This document shows positions 16,732 to 27,127 of a stretch of 64,000 nucleotides of DNA, in pieces. Each line of letters opens with the position of its first letter. Positions within the stretch are counted from its first letter, which is position 1. This DNA is from Chryseobacterium sp. (GTDB lineage: Bacteria; Bacteroidota; Bacteroidia; Flavobacteriales; Weeksellaceae): assembly GCA_031286615.1 (NCBI GenBank), contig JAITUA010000007.1, forward strand, positions 124,001 to 188,000. Direction: 5' to 3'. The notes beneath the pieces were generated by a model that was not told the DNA's origin, searched no databases, and saw nothing but the letters and a program-made list of their open reading frames with translations. Made by a program: the position numbers and the translations under genes.

Positions 16732-18565
16732 AGAATGGATCCCAACAGATGGAATGGATCTTGAAGAAAACGCGTTTAAAGTTGCAACCACTATAGAAAA
16801 TAACCTTGTTGTGGCTGGTCCGGGCGCAGGAAAGACAGAGCTTTTAGCTCAAAAAGCTTGCTTCCTCTTGCAAACGAATACCTGTAAATTTCCTCATAAG
16901 ATACTAGCAATAAGTTTTAAAAGAGATGCTGCATACAACCTAAAAGAACGGGTTAGACTTCGTTGCGGTGACGAATTATCTAAACGCTTTGATTCATTAA
17001 CCTTTGACTCATTTGCCAAACAATTATTAGATCGATTTAAGCAAGCACTTCCAGATGAATATAAAATCTCATCAGAATATGAAATTGTGCTTGGGGATCA
17101 ATTCATTTTAGCTTTATATGAAAGTGAAGATATTAATTATTTCAATACAACACATCGAAATACCATTATCCAACTTCATAACGCACAATTACCGCACTTA
17201 TCAAATAATAAAGCTGAGGCTATAAGATATAAAGTTTGGCAGAAAATGATTCAACAATCAAAGTTATCTTTCACCATGGTGATGCGTTTGGCTGAATATA
17301 TTATCAATACAAACCCGAAAATTAAAAAATACCTTCAACAAACTTATCATTTTGTATTTTTAGATGAATTTCAGGACACTACTGAACTACAGTATGATCT
17401 ATTCAAAAGTTGCTTTTTAGATAGTCACACTTCTTACACCGCTGTTGGTGATGATAAACAACGTATAATGATGTGGGCCGGCGCAAGAGAAACTGTGTTT
17501 GAGGATTTTATTACTGATGTAAATGCGACTAGAATTCCTCTCAATATGAACTTTAGATGTGCGCCCAGACTAGTGACTTTGTTAAATCATCTTACTCGTC
17601 ATTTATTAGGAAAAGATGATTTTGCTACTCCATCGCCGAAATGGAACGCCGAACAGGGAGAATGTTACTTTTGGGTTTTTGAAAATCCAGAATCAGAAAT
17701 GCAAATACTTTTTCGTGAAATTCAAGATTGGATAAATACAGAAGGGATAAATCCCAGGGATATATGTATTTTGGTTAAACAGCAATTAACGCAATATGCC
17801 GGAGATCTCATTACTTATTTTAATGAAAATGGTATTAAAGCCAGAGACGAAAATAAATTGCAAGATATTTTAACACAAGAAGTCTGTATTTATATCATTA
17901 ATATTCTATATGCTATTTTTCAGAAAAAAGCCGGCGAAGTCAAACAAGCGGCATTTGTTTTTTTAAGCAATCTTCACACAGAATTAGAAGATGATCAATT
18001 ACTAAAACTGCAAAATATCATTTCAGTTTTTATTAAGAAAAAGCAAGATGAATATCAAAAGAGAACTCTCAGTGAAGAGCAGATCAATACACTTATTGAT
18101 GAAATCATCGACTTCGCAGGTAAAGACCGCATTAGAGCAAGTTTTCCGTTATACAAAAATGCTGCTGAATTCGATCGAACCATTACTTCTTTGAAAGAGG
18201 TGCTTATTAAAGATTATCATACTACTAAGAATAATATGATTCTAGCGTTAGATATGGTCCTTGGTAAAGACACAATACCAGTTATGACAATTCATAAAAG
18301 CAAAGGTCTTGAATATCATACTGTGATTTTTATTGGCTTGGAGGATGGTGCTTTTTGGTCATTTGAACGACAACCGGATGAAGATAAATGTGCATTTTTT
18401 GTTGCATTATCAAGAGCAAAAGAGCGTGTAGCATTTACATTTAGTAAGAAAAGAACTGGTCGTTTTGGATTGCGGGATCAATCAATAACAAATATTAGCG
18501 TTATTCTTGACGAATTAAAAAAATCGGGTATAGTTACAATGGCTGAAAGAAAGTTAAATAGTTGA
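16712..18565 (+). CDS. UvrD/PcrA-like helicase, GajB-like
   Basis: A 617-residue superfamily 1A helicase. It shows Walker A (VAGPGAGKTELL, residues 34-45), motif II LDEFQD near 216, motif III VGDDKQRIMMWAGA, motif IV MNFRCAPRLV, motif V MTIHKSKGLEYHTV and motif VI VALSRAKERVAF. It lacks the long C-terminal extension of full UvrD, as GajB proteins do. Its first 20 bases overlap the 3' end of the nuclease gene, indicating translational coupling and a shared complex. In Gabija, GajB responds to DNA termini made by GajA and the pair degrades phage and host nucleotides or DNA. It shares AT-rich composition with its partner only. Confidence 0.85.
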   Translation: MKPIKSKEWIPTDGMDLEENAFKVATTIENNLVVAGPGAGKTELLAQKACFLLQTNTCKFPHKILAISFKRDAAYNLKERVRLRCGDELSKRFDSLTFDSFAKQLLDRFKQALPDEYKISSEYEIVLGDQFILALYESEDINYFNTTHRNTIIQLHNAQLPHLSNNKAEAIRYKVWQKMIQQSKLSFTMVMRLAEYIINTNPKIKKYLQQTYHFVFLDEFQDTTELQYDLFKSCFLDSHTSYTAVGDDKQRIMMWAGARETVFEDFITDVNATRIPLNMNFRCAPRLVTLLNHLTRHLLGKDDFATPSPKWNAEQGECYFWVFENPESEMQILFREIQDWINTEGINPRDICILVKQQLTQYAGDLITYFNENGIKARDENKLQDILTQEVCIYIINILYAIFQKKAGEVKQAAFVFLSNLHTELEDDQLLKLQNIISVFIKKKQDEYQKRTLSEEQINTLIDEIIDFAGKDRIRASFPLYKNAAEFDRTITSLKEVLIKDYHTTKNNMILALDMVLGKDTIPVMTIHKSKGLEYHTVIFIGLEDGAFWSFERQPDEDKCAFFVALSRAKERVAFTFSKKRTGRFGLRDQSITNISVILDELKKSGIVTMAERKLNS

Positions 18566-18659
18566 CATTTAACAATCAAATTAAAAAAAATATTAGAAAT
18601 CATTAGAACCTTATCCAAAAATATAGTTTTTTACTAGTTAGTCTGAATTCCAATCAAAA

Positions 18660-20084
18660 ATGAACTACGAAAAAGCGCTCTCCCTCTACAAAAACGACAA
18701 AACCCTCCAGCTACTGCGGGCGGAACATTTCCCGTTACTGGTGAGCTTTTTCCATTTGGTTTTCAAGCAGCAGGACCGGATTTCATACCTGCAAACCGAA
18801 TTGCAGAGCATTTTGGGCGATTATCTCTTTTCCCTCCAAAGGCAGGGCATTGAAGATTACCAGAAAGCACCTGTAGATTATTTGCAGAAATGGGCCGAGC
18901 AGGGATATCTGCGCCGCTATTACGAAAGAGCCGACGAACCCGTGTACGAACTTTCGCCGGCGACGGAAAATGCACTCAAATGGCTCGAAGACCTGAACAA
19001 ACAACAATTTGTAGGCACCCACAGCCGCCTCATCCAGTTTTTCCGTTTGCTCCAGCAGATCGTGAACACTACCTCAGGACCTTACGAACGCATCCAGCAG
19101 CTGCAGGAAGAGCGTCGGAAGATTGATCAGGAAATCGAACAGATCCGCCAGGGAAATTTCGAGCAGCCTTCCGATACCCAGCTCAAGGAAAACTACTTTC
19201 TGGCCGAAGAAACCGCCAAGCGTTTGCTGTCGGATTTCCGGCAGGTGGAAGAAAATTTCAGGGAACTCGATACCCAGACCCGCCAGACCATCATCAAAAG
19301 CAGCCTGGCCAAAGCCGATCTGCTCGACAATGTCTTTCAGCAGCAGGATTTTTTGTGGAACACCGATCAGGGCAAAAGTTTTAAAGCGTTTTGGGAATTT
19401 CTGATGAGCGAGCAGATGCAGGAAGAGCTCGAAGAATTGCTGGATAAGATCAATGCCATCCCGGCGATTGTCGAAATCAAAAAAGAACAAACCGTAGATA
19501 GGATCAAAACCAACCTTGTGGATGCCGGAGATAAGGTAAACCGGAGCAACGACGGCCTCATTGAGCAGCTTCGGAAATTTGTAGAACAAAAGAACCTTTC
19601 CGAAAGCCGGCACATCCTGAAAAGTATCGAACAGATCGAAAGCCTGCTGCTCGAACATAAAGAATCGCTTGATCAGCAAGCCGTGTGGATGGAGATCGAT
19701 GAAGTTTTCAAACCTTCCTTTACCATGGACCGGCCGCTTTTTACCCCACCGGTTAAAGTGGCCTTTGCAGCCACGGAAATTGCTGACGGCGTGGCCTCGG
19801 CGGATACCGATCTGCTGTTTGAGCAGTTTTATGTCGACATAGAACTTCTTCGCAACAACGTAAAAACCCTATTGAAAAACCGTTCACAGGTAGCACTTTC
19901 CGATCTGCTCCATCAGTATAAGCCTACCAAAGGCGTTGCCGAAATATTAGGCTACATGCAGATCGCCACCAACGAAGAAAAACATGTCGTTAACCGTGAA
20001 CAATCTGAATACCACATCATCGAAAACGAAAGCACCGGAAAAACCTATCGTATGCAAACCCCGGTCATCATCTTTAACCGATAA
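18660..20084 (+). CDS. jetA: Wadjet JetA (DUF3375), kleisin-like subunit
   Basis: A 474-residue DUF3375 protein, the JetA subunit of type I Wadjet. The start reads MNYEKALSLYKNDKTLQLLR; the middle has Glu/Gln-rich coiled-coil helices (RIQQLQEERRKIDQEIEQI) and the family segment LWNTDQGKSFKAFWEFLMS. JetA is the MukF/kleisin-like protein that links the two JetC motor heads. It begins 94 bp after the Gabija pair, where the sequence turns GC-rich again, and is followed by jetB after 2 bp. It is the first gene of a complete jetABCD operon. Confidence 0.92.
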   Translation: MNYEKALSLYKNDKTLQLLRAEHFPLLVSFFHLVFKQQDRISYLQTELQSILGDYLFSLQRQGIEDYQKAPVDYLQKWAEQGYLRRYYERADEPVYELSPATENALKWLEDLNKQQFVGTHSRLIQFFRLLQQIVNTTSGPYERIQQLQEERRKIDQEIEQIRQGNFEQPSDTQLKENYFLAEETAKRLLSDFRQVEENFRELDTQTRQTIIKSSLAKADLLDNVFQQQDFLWNTDQGKSFKAFWEFLMSEQMQEELEELLDKINAIPAIVEIKKEQTVDRIKTNLVDAGDKVNRSNDGLIEQLRKFVEQKNLSESRHILKSIEQIESLLLEHKESLDQQAVWMEIDEVFKPSFTMDRPLFTPPVKVAFAATEIADGVASADTDLLFEQFYVDIELLRNNVKTLLKNRSQVALSDLLHQYKPTKGVAEILGYMQIATNEEKHVVNREQSEYHIIENESTGKTYRMQTPVIIFNR

Positions 20085-20086
20085 AC

Positions 20087-20656
20087 ATGGAATACCGCTA
20101 CTCCACCAGCCTAATTGCCTTATTAAAAGGCATCGTTTACAGCCACCAGAAAGAAACCTGGGAAAACCTGCTGCAATACGAAGCCGATGTGAAAAAATAT
20201 TTCGTCCCCATCGGACGTGAACTCTTTCTGGATAAAAGCGAAGGCTATGCCTTTTTACGCCCAAAAAAATGGGAAGACGGCGAAAAAGCCTTACCTGCCT
20301 TATCTGATAAACGGCCGCTCAATTTTATGACCTCTCTGATCTGTATCGTCCTGAGAAAATTCTTACTGGAGCATGATGCACAGGGCGGCTCCGTACGTTC
20401 TATCATCAGCGAACAGGAGATCATTAACCGTGTAAAGGTATTTTTACCCAACGCTAATGACGAAGCCAAACAACAGGAAAAAATCAATACCGCTATTAAT
20501 AAAGTGGTCGACATCGGATTCCTGAGAAAGCTGGAAGACCAGGAAAAAAACTATGAAATACACCGGATCATTAAAGGTTTTGTAAATGCCGACGTGATCG
20601 ATGAAACCTTACAGAAGTTCCGGAATTATGCCGCTGAAAACCAACCGAAAGACTAA
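20087..20656 (+). CDS. jetB: Wadjet JetB (DUF4194), KITE-like subunit
   Basis: A 189-residue DUF4194 protein, the MukE/KITE-like dimer that binds the JetA kleisin. Two winged-helix regions are suggested; the segment LEHDAQGGSVRSIISEQEII and the C-terminal FLRKLEDQEKNYEIHRIIKG are typical. Two bases separate it from jetA and eight from jetC. Confidence 0.9.
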   Translation: MEYRYSTSLIALLKGIVYSHQKETWENLLQYEADVKKYFVPIGRELFLDKSEGYAFLRPKKWEDGEKALPALSDKRPLNFMTSLICIVLRKFLLEHDAQGGSVRSIISEQEIINRVKVFLPNANDEAKQQEKINTAINKVVDIGFLRKLEDQEKNYEIHRIIKGFVNADVIDETLQKFRNYAAENQPKD

Positions 20657-20664
20657 ACTCATTT

Positions 20665-23600
20665 ATGGAAGAACTATTTGATACGCATCTGGAAGACTTC
20701 AGCCTGTCCGGCTACCGCCTGCAATACCTCGAAGTGCTTAACTGGGGAACCTTTAACCAGGTGCGCTGGCAGATCCAGCCCAACGGACAAAATGCCCTTC
20801 TGACAGGCGATATCGGTTCAGGAAAATCCACCCTCGTGGATGCCCTGACCTGCCTGCTTGTCCCTCACCATAAAATCATCTTCAATAAAGCCGCCGGTGC
20901 CGAGGGGAAAGAGCGCAACCTGCTGAGCTACGTGCGAGGGGAATTTAAAAAAGAAAAGGAAGAAATCACCAAAACGGCGAAAAAGGTTTATTTACGACCA
21001 GATGATCATACCTATACCGTTATTATCGGGAATTTTTATAACCAGGGCTATAATGAACACATTTGCCTGGCCCAGTTTTTCTGGATCGGCAAAGAGGGAA
21101 AAGTAGAGAAGCTGCTCATAATCAGTACCACGCCTTTAACCATAAAGGAACATTTTCAGCATTTCGGCGATATCAATGAGCTGCGAAAGAACCTCCGCAA
21201 CATACCGGGCGTACAATTGTTCAACGATAATTTCTCGCAGTATAGCGAGTATTTCCGCAGGCTTTTCGGCATGAACAGCGATAAAGCGATCGATCTCTTT
21301 TATCAAACCGTTTCCATGAAATCCGTCAGCAGCCTGACCGATTTTGTCCGCGAACAGATGCTGGAAAAAACCGATGTCAAAGAACAGATTGATGCCCTGC
21401 TTAAACGGTTCGACGACCTTAACAAAGCCCACGCCGCAGTGGTAAACACCCGGGAACAATATCAAATCCTGAAACCATTGGCCGAAGCCAGTGAAAATTA
21501 CGACAAGGTTAGCCGGGAAATTGAAGACATAGAAGCCATGCTGGAAGTCATGCCAGTATGGTTTGCCGAAAAGAAATGGGAACTGTTGGAACAGGCGATC
21601 GATGAAACCCGCCACGAACTCGCAAAAGCAGAACAGCAGCAACGCACCATTACACAGGAATTGGAAGCCTCGGAAGAACGTAGGCAAACGATTATACAGG
21701 ATATTGCCAATAATGGCGGAACACGAATTGAACAGATTGCCGGAGAGATCAGGCGGCATGAGCAGGACAAAGAAACCAAGCAAAAGGAATTTGACGATTA
21801 TGATCGCCTCGCTTTACAGACCGGGTTGGCAAGCATAAAGCACGAAAAAGACTTTCGGAACAACATTAGTCGGGCCAATGAATTGATTGAAAACTGCGGC
21901 CGTTTAGAAGAAGAATTACGGGAACAGCGGGATAACCAAGTGACTGAACTGCGAAAACAGGAAGCCGAATATCAGGCGGAGCGAAAAGAACTGCAATCGC
22001 TCAAAGAACGTAAAACACAGATTCCGGCCTGGCTGGTGGCCTTCCGTTCGCAACTCTGTACTGATTTGAGGATTGACGAAGAAGATTTGCCTTTCGCGGG
22101 GGAATTGCTGAAAGTGAATGAACAGGAAGGCCAATGGGAAGGCGCTATCGAAAAGCTGCTCCGTGATGCCGGCATCAGCTTACTCGTTCCCGGAAAGCAT
22201 TACCGGAGCGTTAGCCATTATGTCAACAACAATCCGTTAAAAGGTGCTGATGGAAGGGGCATTAAACTGACCTATTTGGAAGCGGACTTGAATGGCAGTA
22301 GCCGAATCCTTAAAGAATTGGATGTAGACAGCATAACATACAAAATAGACATCAAACCTGAAACGCCCTTTTACGATTGGCTGGAAAATTACCTGCAACG
22401 CAGCTTTGGCGATTATATTTGCACCGATGTGGATGGTTTACAACATGTTCCTTTCGGTATCACCCGGCAAGGGCTGATCAAGAGTGGTCGCATCCGCCAT
22501 ACCAAAGACGACCGCAAACGCATTGATGACCGACGAAATTATGTATTGGGCTGGAGCAATGCCGAAAAAATAAAAGCACTGGAAAGTTCGGTGGATAAGC
22601 TCGAACGGACTATTCATGAATTAAAAACCAGGCTAAAGGATATTGAAGAGAAAGGACAAAAAAACGGCGAACAGAAGCAACTGCTGGGGCTTTTGCTTTA
22701 CGTAAAAAATTTTTCCCGCATTAACTGGCAGTACCATGTCTCCAAAATCTATGAACTCGAACAGGAGCGCAATCAATTGCTGAATAACAATGATAAGCTT
22801 GCCCAGCTGCAACGCAACAAAAGTGAAGTAGATCAGCAGATTTCGGATGGAAAGTCCAGACAAAACCAGCTCACGGAAGACATTGGTGGTTTCAAAACAA
22901 AAATTCAAGGATATAGAGATCAGCAGGAACATGCATTGCGCCAAAAAGAACAATTAGCACTTCACCTGAAAGAAAAGTGGTATCCGCTGATTGACGAAAA
23001 ACTGAGTAATGTAAAAATCAACCTCAGGGGCATAGAAAATAGGCAGGATGAATTCCGCAAACAATTTCAGGGTGAAAATGGTGAATTGAAAAGGCTTCGC
23101 GGACGTCAGGCGGGTTACCGTACCCACATTGAGAAAAAGATGCGGGAAATTAAAGAACATTCCCGGGCCGAATACAGTGAAGTTACCGATAGCATTGATG
23201 CCCGTGCAGAATACATTAAAAAGTTCAGGCAACTGGAATCTGAAGACCTGAAACGGCACGAAGAACGCTTCAAGGAGGAATTGAATAAAAACGTGATCAA
23301 CAGCATTGCCGTGTTCGACAGCCAATTGCAGAAGCACGAAAAAGACATCAAACAGAAAATCCGGATCATTAACGAACACCTTTCGGAAATTGTGTATAAC
23401 GCGGTGCAGGATACCTACATCACCATTTTAATGGATGCCACCCCGAATAAAGAAGTACGGCTTTTCAGGGAAGAACTGAAAAAATGTTATATCCATTCCT
23501 TCAGCAGCCATAATGATTTATACACCGAGGAAAAATACGAACAGGTGAAAAGGATCTTGGACCGCTTTGCCAGCATGGAAAATGCAGACCGCGACTGGAC

Positions 23601-24069
23601 TTCAACCGTTACGGATGTGCGCCAGTGGTTCGAGTTCAACGCCAGCGAACGTTACCGCTCCGATGGTACGGAAAAAGAATTTTATGAAGGTTCAGGCGGA
23701 AAAAGCGGCGGGCAGAAGGAAAAACTGGCCTACACCATCTTGGCCAGTGCTTTGGCCTATCAGTTTGGGCTGCAGTTCGGAGAGCGCAAAAGCAAAAGTT
23801 TCCGTTTTGTGGTGATTGATGAAGCCTTCGGCAGAGGCAGCGACGAAAGTACCCGTTACGGACTGGAGTTGTTTAAAAAATTAAATCTCCAACTGCTGAT
23901 CGTTACGCCACTGCAGAAAATCCATGTAATAGAAGGACATGTCAATTCCTTTCACTTTGTGAGCAACCGCGAAGGCAATAACTCGCAGGTGAGTAATTTC
24001 ACCAAAGAAGAATATGAAAGCGAACGCGATAAACATAACGGAATTTTCAATAACACACCCGAAATATGA
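20665..24069 (+). CDS. jetC: Wadjet JetC, SMC/MukB-like motor ATPase
   Basis: A 1134-residue SMC-like ATPase. Walker A is GDIGSGKSTLVDAL near residues 47-60, two long coiled-coil stretches flank a hinge region, the signature GGKSGGQKEKL is near 1010, and Walker B FVVIDEAFGRGSDES near 1047. In type I Wadjet it extrudes loops of DNA with JetA and JetB, sensing small closed circles such as plasmids and presenting them to JetD for cleavage. All ATPase motifs are intact. It overlaps jetD by four bases (ATGA). Confidence 0.93.
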   Translation: MEELFDTHLEDFSLSGYRLQYLEVLNWGTFNQVRWQIQPNGQNALLTGDIGSGKSTLVDALTCLLVPHHKIIFNKAAGAEGKERNLLSYVRGEFKKEKEEITKTAKKVYLRPDDHTYTVIIGNFYNQGYNEHICLAQFFWIGKEGKVEKLLIISTTPLTIKEHFQHFGDINELRKNLRNIPGVQLFNDNFSQYSEYFRRLFGMNSDKAIDLFYQTVSMKSVSSLTDFVREQMLEKTDVKEQIDALLKRFDDLNKAHAAVVNTREQYQILKPLAEASENYDKVSREIEDIEAMLEVMPVWFAEKKWELLEQAIDETRHELAKAEQQQRTITQELEASEERRQTIIQDIANNGGTRIEQIAGEIRRHEQDKETKQKEFDDYDRLALQTGLASIKHEKDFRNNISRANELIENCGRLEEELREQRDNQVTELRKQEAEYQAERKELQSLKERKTQIPAWLVAFRSQLCTDLRIDEEDLPFAGELLKVNEQEGQWEGAIEKLLRDAGISLLVPGKHYRSVSHYVNNNPLKGADGRGIKLTYLEADLNGSSRILKELDVDSITYKIDIKPETPFYDWLENYLQRSFGDYICTDVDGLQHVPFGITRQGLIKSGRIRHTKDDRKRIDDRRNYVLGWSNAEKIKALESSVDKLERTIHELKTRLKDIEEKGQKNGEQKQLLGLLLYVKNFSRINWQYHVSKIYELEQERNQLLNNNDKLAQLQRNKSEVDQQISDGKSRQNQLTEDIGGFKTKIQGYRDQQEHALRQKEQLALHLKEKWYPLIDEKLSNVKINLRGIENRQDEFRKQFQGENGELKRLRGRQAGYRTHIEKKMREIKEHSRAEYSEVTDSIDARAEYIKKFRQLESEDLKRHEERFKEELNKNVINSIAVFDSQLQKHEKDIKQKIRIINEHLSEIVYNAVQDTYITILMDATPNKEVRLFREELKKCYIHSFSSHNDLYTEEKYEQVKRILDRFASMENADRDWTSTVTDVRQWFEFNASERYRSDGTEKEFYEGSGGKSGGQKEKLAYTILASALAYQFGLQFGERKSKSFRFVVIDEAFGRGSDESTRYGLELFKKLNLQLLIVTPLQKIHVIEGHVNSFHFVSNREGNNSQVSNFTKEEYESERDKHNGIFNNTPEI

Positions 24070-25232
24070 TCAGTCCGGCAGAAATTAAAAAACAGGCGTT
24101 GAAATGGTGGAAGCCCTTGCTGCAAAGCCATATTCTGGAAGAACTCTTTTTCCCGAAAATAATAGACCGTATCGGAAAAGTAAAATCGGGTCACATTACC
24201 GAACGGTTTGAAGTCCTGCAAAAGGAAATAGAAGAATTATACCGCTATTCAAAAAATCAAACCGGTAAAGGCTACCTCGTGCAGACCGCCGGTAGGAATT
24301 TCAGGCGGACAGGCAGCCATGATTTGCCGGATAGCGTAGTTTTTGAAACGATTGATGATTATCTCTATGTTATTGGCTGTGCAAAGGAATGGCGACTATT
24401 TATAGCCAATTATAACACCATTATCGGTACTATTCCAGGATTGAAAGACTGGACCTTGAACAATTGCTTATGGTTAACAAAAGGAGAAATCAGCTGGAAT
24501 GATGTGCTGAAGGTTTGCCGATATTTTATAGAGACTCCGCGGCCCAATCTTTACCTGCGTCAGCTGCCCATCGAGATCCATACCAAATTCATTGAGGAAA
24601 ACAATGCGTTGATTCAATCCTTACTCGATTTCCTGATTCCTGATCATGTGCGTTCAGTCCAACAAAAACGTTTTGTCGAACGGTTCTTTTTACGGTACGA
24701 TGAGCCATTGGTCAGGCTCCGCTTTCTGGATGAAAACCCACATCCGGATTTCAGATTCAGGGACATCAGCATTCCACTATCCGATTTCGAAGCCCTTGAA
24801 CTTCCGGTGGAAAATATCCTGATTGCCGAAAATAAAATGAATTTTTTAACCTTACCGCTATTAGAATCCACCGTTGCCATATGGAGCGGCGGCGGCTTTA
24901 ATATTGCCTATCTGAAAAATGCGCTCTGGCTATCAGAAAAAAAAATCCTGTACTGGGGCGATATTGACGAACATGGTTTTCAGATCCTGCATCAGCTACG
25001 CTCGTACCATCGGCATGCCCAAAGCGTTATGATGGACCGGACGACTTTTGAAACTTTTCAAAACTATGCAGTAAGTGGCGCAAGAAATAAATCCCAAAAT
25101 CTAAATCTGCTGACCAAAGATGAAAACGATCTTTTCCAGTATTTAAAGGCTTTGGAAAAAAACAGGCTGGAACAGGAGAAAATTCCGCAGGTGTATGTAG
25201 ATAGATGTTTGAGGAATAGTATCGAATCATGA
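24066..25232 (+). CDS. jetD: Wadjet JetD, Toprim-type nuclease (DUF3322/DUF2220)
   Basis: A 388-residue protein with the N-terminal DUF3322 region and a C-terminal Toprim-like DUF2220 domain. The catalytic signature is visible: AENKMNFLTLP (metal-binding Glu) and YWGDIDEHGFQILHQLR near residue 297. JetD is the nuclease that linearises circular DNA captured by JetABC. Coupling to jetC by a four-base overlap completes the operon, and no mutation is apparent. Confidence 0.92.
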   Translation: MISPAEIKKQALKWWKPLLQSHILEELFFPKIIDRIGKVKSGHITERFEVLQKEIEELYRYSKNQTGKGYLVQTAGRNFRRTGSHDLPDSVVFETIDDYLYVIGCAKEWRLFIANYNTIIGTIPGLKDWTLNNCLWLTKGEISWNDVLKVCRYFIETPRPNLYLRQLPIEIHTKFIEENNALIQSLLDFLIPDHVRSVQQKRFVERFFLRYDEPLVRLRFLDENPHPDFRFRDISIPLSDFEALELPVENILIAENKMNFLTLPLLESTVAIWSGGGFNIAYLKNALWLSEKKILYWGDIDEHGFQILHQLRSYHRHAQSVMMDRTTFETFQNYAVSGARNKSQNLNLLTKDENDLFQYLKALEKNRLEQEKIPQVYVDRCLRNSIES

Positions 25233-25505
25233 AGTGGTTGCATAAATCTCTATTAGCAACCATATTTAAAGCCAGTATTGCTTAATAACAGTAGAGTTGA
25301 TGGAGTATAAATCTCTAATTTTCGATGAGTATGTAAGTATCCCATTTTTCTGATAATTTTTCCAAGTCAACCCTACTACAACATCTCAATTTACAGTTTC
25401 ATCAATATTTTTTAACATTGTTTTATGGGGACAACAATGGATAATAATATATAATATGCTTTAATATACCAAACTATAATAAGCAGTAGAACAATTATTC
25501 AGATT
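25233..25505. other. Gap between jetD and the integrase gene
   Basis: AT-rich, no gene. It holds one more GGGGACAA (25427..25434), flanked by TTGTT and AACAA, the same word that is doubled in both terminal repeats. It may be an additional recombination-protein site. No clear terminator is seen for the convergent genes. Confidence 0.35.
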
Positions 25506-26615
25506 TTAATCAAAATCTAACTTAATTTTTAATGACGCTTCTCTGGCAACGGAATCTATTATTTTAGTATAAATTTCTGTTGTCTTAAGGTTTCTATGAC
25601 CCAAAAGTTTAGAAATTGTATAAATAGATGTGCCTGATGCAAGCTGTAATGTAGCAAATGTATGTCGAAAACCATGAAACGTAAAGTATTTGTTGATGCC
25701 GGCATTCTTTAGCCATGGTTTAAGAAATTTAATAACATCATCATACTTAATTCCTTCAAAAACTTTTTCATTATTATCTTTTGGAAGACCTAATATTTCT
25801 AATGTCTTATCTGATATAGGGTAGTATTCTGCATTTCCAGTTTTACTTTGTTTGTATATAATGTAAAAACTGCCCTTAGACCCTTGTATGTCACCCCATA
25901 CAAGTTTTTTAATATCGGAAAAACGAAAACCGGTTAATGCGGAAAATAAGCCAGCTTTTTTAACTAATTGTGATTCACATTTTGCATCAGCCATACTTTG
26001 TAGCTCATGTAAGAACAGGAAACAGCGATGAGTTTCCTCTAATTTTATTCCTTTGACAACCGTACTGAAATCTGTTAAAATATATTTATTAATAAAAGCA
26101 CTCTTAAGGGTATTTCTAAATTTGTCAAAATAAGATGATGCAGTATTAAGACTGATTTTTCTTTCGTATCTGCCAACAGATGGATTAGATAATAGAAAAT
26201 TTCTAAACTGTTCACATGTAGAATAGTCGAGCTCAATAAAAGGTAAATTTTTTCCGCAAAAATTCTGAAAATACCTTACAGCCATTTGCCAATTGCATGA
26301 ATCTGGTCTTTTGTTTGCTTCAGCTTGAAAGAATTCAGTAAAATCTGATATCCTTTTTTTGATTAAAAAATCATAGTTTTTATTTTGAATATCTATTAGA
26401 CGTTCGGCTTTTCTATATTCCACCAATTTCAAAGTTTCAATATTATGTAGTTTTTCTACATTATTTTTAGGATTCAAATAGGTGTGTAAATGTAGAAAAT
26501 ACTTTCTCTTAAGTTCTCCCGTTATTGGATGTGCTATGGGAGGATAGATATCCAAATAATGAGATTCTTGTCCATTGCTTATAGGCTTTTGTCTTAGTTT
26601 TACCCTTGTCATCAT
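25506..26615 (-). CDS. Tyrosine-type site-specific integrase of the island
   Basis: A 369-residue tyrosine recombinase. There is an N-terminal arm-binding domain (MTRVKLRQKPISNGQESHYL), a SAM-like core-binding domain near residues 90-180, and a catalytic domain with the full residue set: Arg231 (TGFRFSD), Lys258, His314 and Arg317 (HGFRHTF), His340 (LLGHRN) and Tyr349 (EIYTK). This length and order fit Bacteroidota element integrases. It would join the island att site to the mnmE end. An excisionase gene lies directly upstream on the same strand. Confidence 0.93.
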   Translation of the reverse strand: MMTRVKLRQKPISNGQESHYLDIYPPIAHPITGELKRKYFLHLHTYLNPKNNVEKLHNIETLKLVEYRKAERLIDIQNKNYDFLIKKRISDFTEFFQAEANKRPDSCNWQMAVRYFQNFCGKNLPFIELDYSTCEQFRNFLLSNPSVGRYERKISLNTASSYFDKFRNTLKSAFINKYILTDFSTVVKGIKLEETHRCFLFLHELQSMADAKCESQLVKKAGLFSALTGFRFSDIKKLVWGDIQGSKGSFYIIYKQSKTGNAEYYPISDKTLEILGLPKDNNEKVFEGIKYDDVIKFLKPWLKNAGINKYFTFHGFRHTFATLQLASGTSIYTISKLLGHRNLKTTEIYTKIIDSVAREASLKIKLDFD

Positions 26616-26690
26616 CGGTTTATTTTCTCATTAATAAAACATAGTTTAAAGGTCAAAAGGCCTTTTTCACAATTGCAGTTTTTTCGAATG

Positions 26691-27071
26691 CTAATTCTCT
26701 TTGACTTTTCGAATACTAATCTTAAAAAGATTATCAATTTCTATTCTACTAATCCTGGTATTTCTTACAGATAGTTTTATTGATTTTAAACGGCCAGAAT
26801 TAACTAGATCATATACCATTTGCTTACTACATTTCAATAAGCAGGCTGATTCTTTAACGGTTAGAAAAGCGGAGCTATTTATAAGATCCATAGAGGATTC
26901 TTTAAAAAGTTGAGTGTTGATGTTACTTTTTTCTATTTTTTTTGTTTTTAGTTCAGCTTTATATGCTTTTTTATTACAGGTATGGCTGCAGTACTTTGTG
27001 ACTGTTGTTTTTGCGATAAATTGCTTGCCACAATATTGGCATATTCTTATGATCTCAATGTTAGAACTCAT
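26691..27071 (-). CDS. Zinc-finger helix-turn-helix excisionase-type protein
   Basis: A 126-residue protein: an N-terminal four-Cys knuckle (CQYCGKQF ... YCSHTC), a Lys-rich linker, and a MerR/excisionase-type helix-turn-helix (LTVKESACLLKCSKQMVYDL then VRNTRISRIEIDNL). Such proteins sit before integrases in Bacteroidota elements and direct excision. It lacks the second helix-turn-helix half seen in the longer homologue at 27555. It is 75 bp upstream of the intact integrase on the same strand. Confidence 0.82.
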   Translation of the reverse strand: MSSNIEIIRICQYCGKQFIAKTTVTKYCSHTCNKKAYKAELKTKKIEKSNINTQLFKESSMDLINSSAFLTVKESACLLKCSKQMVYDLVNSGRLKSIKLSVRNTRISRIEIDNLFKISIRKVKEN

Positions 27072-27127
27072 ATCAATGTTTTTAAAGCGGACTGTTAACC
27101 AAATAATTTAATATGGGATTAACCCAT

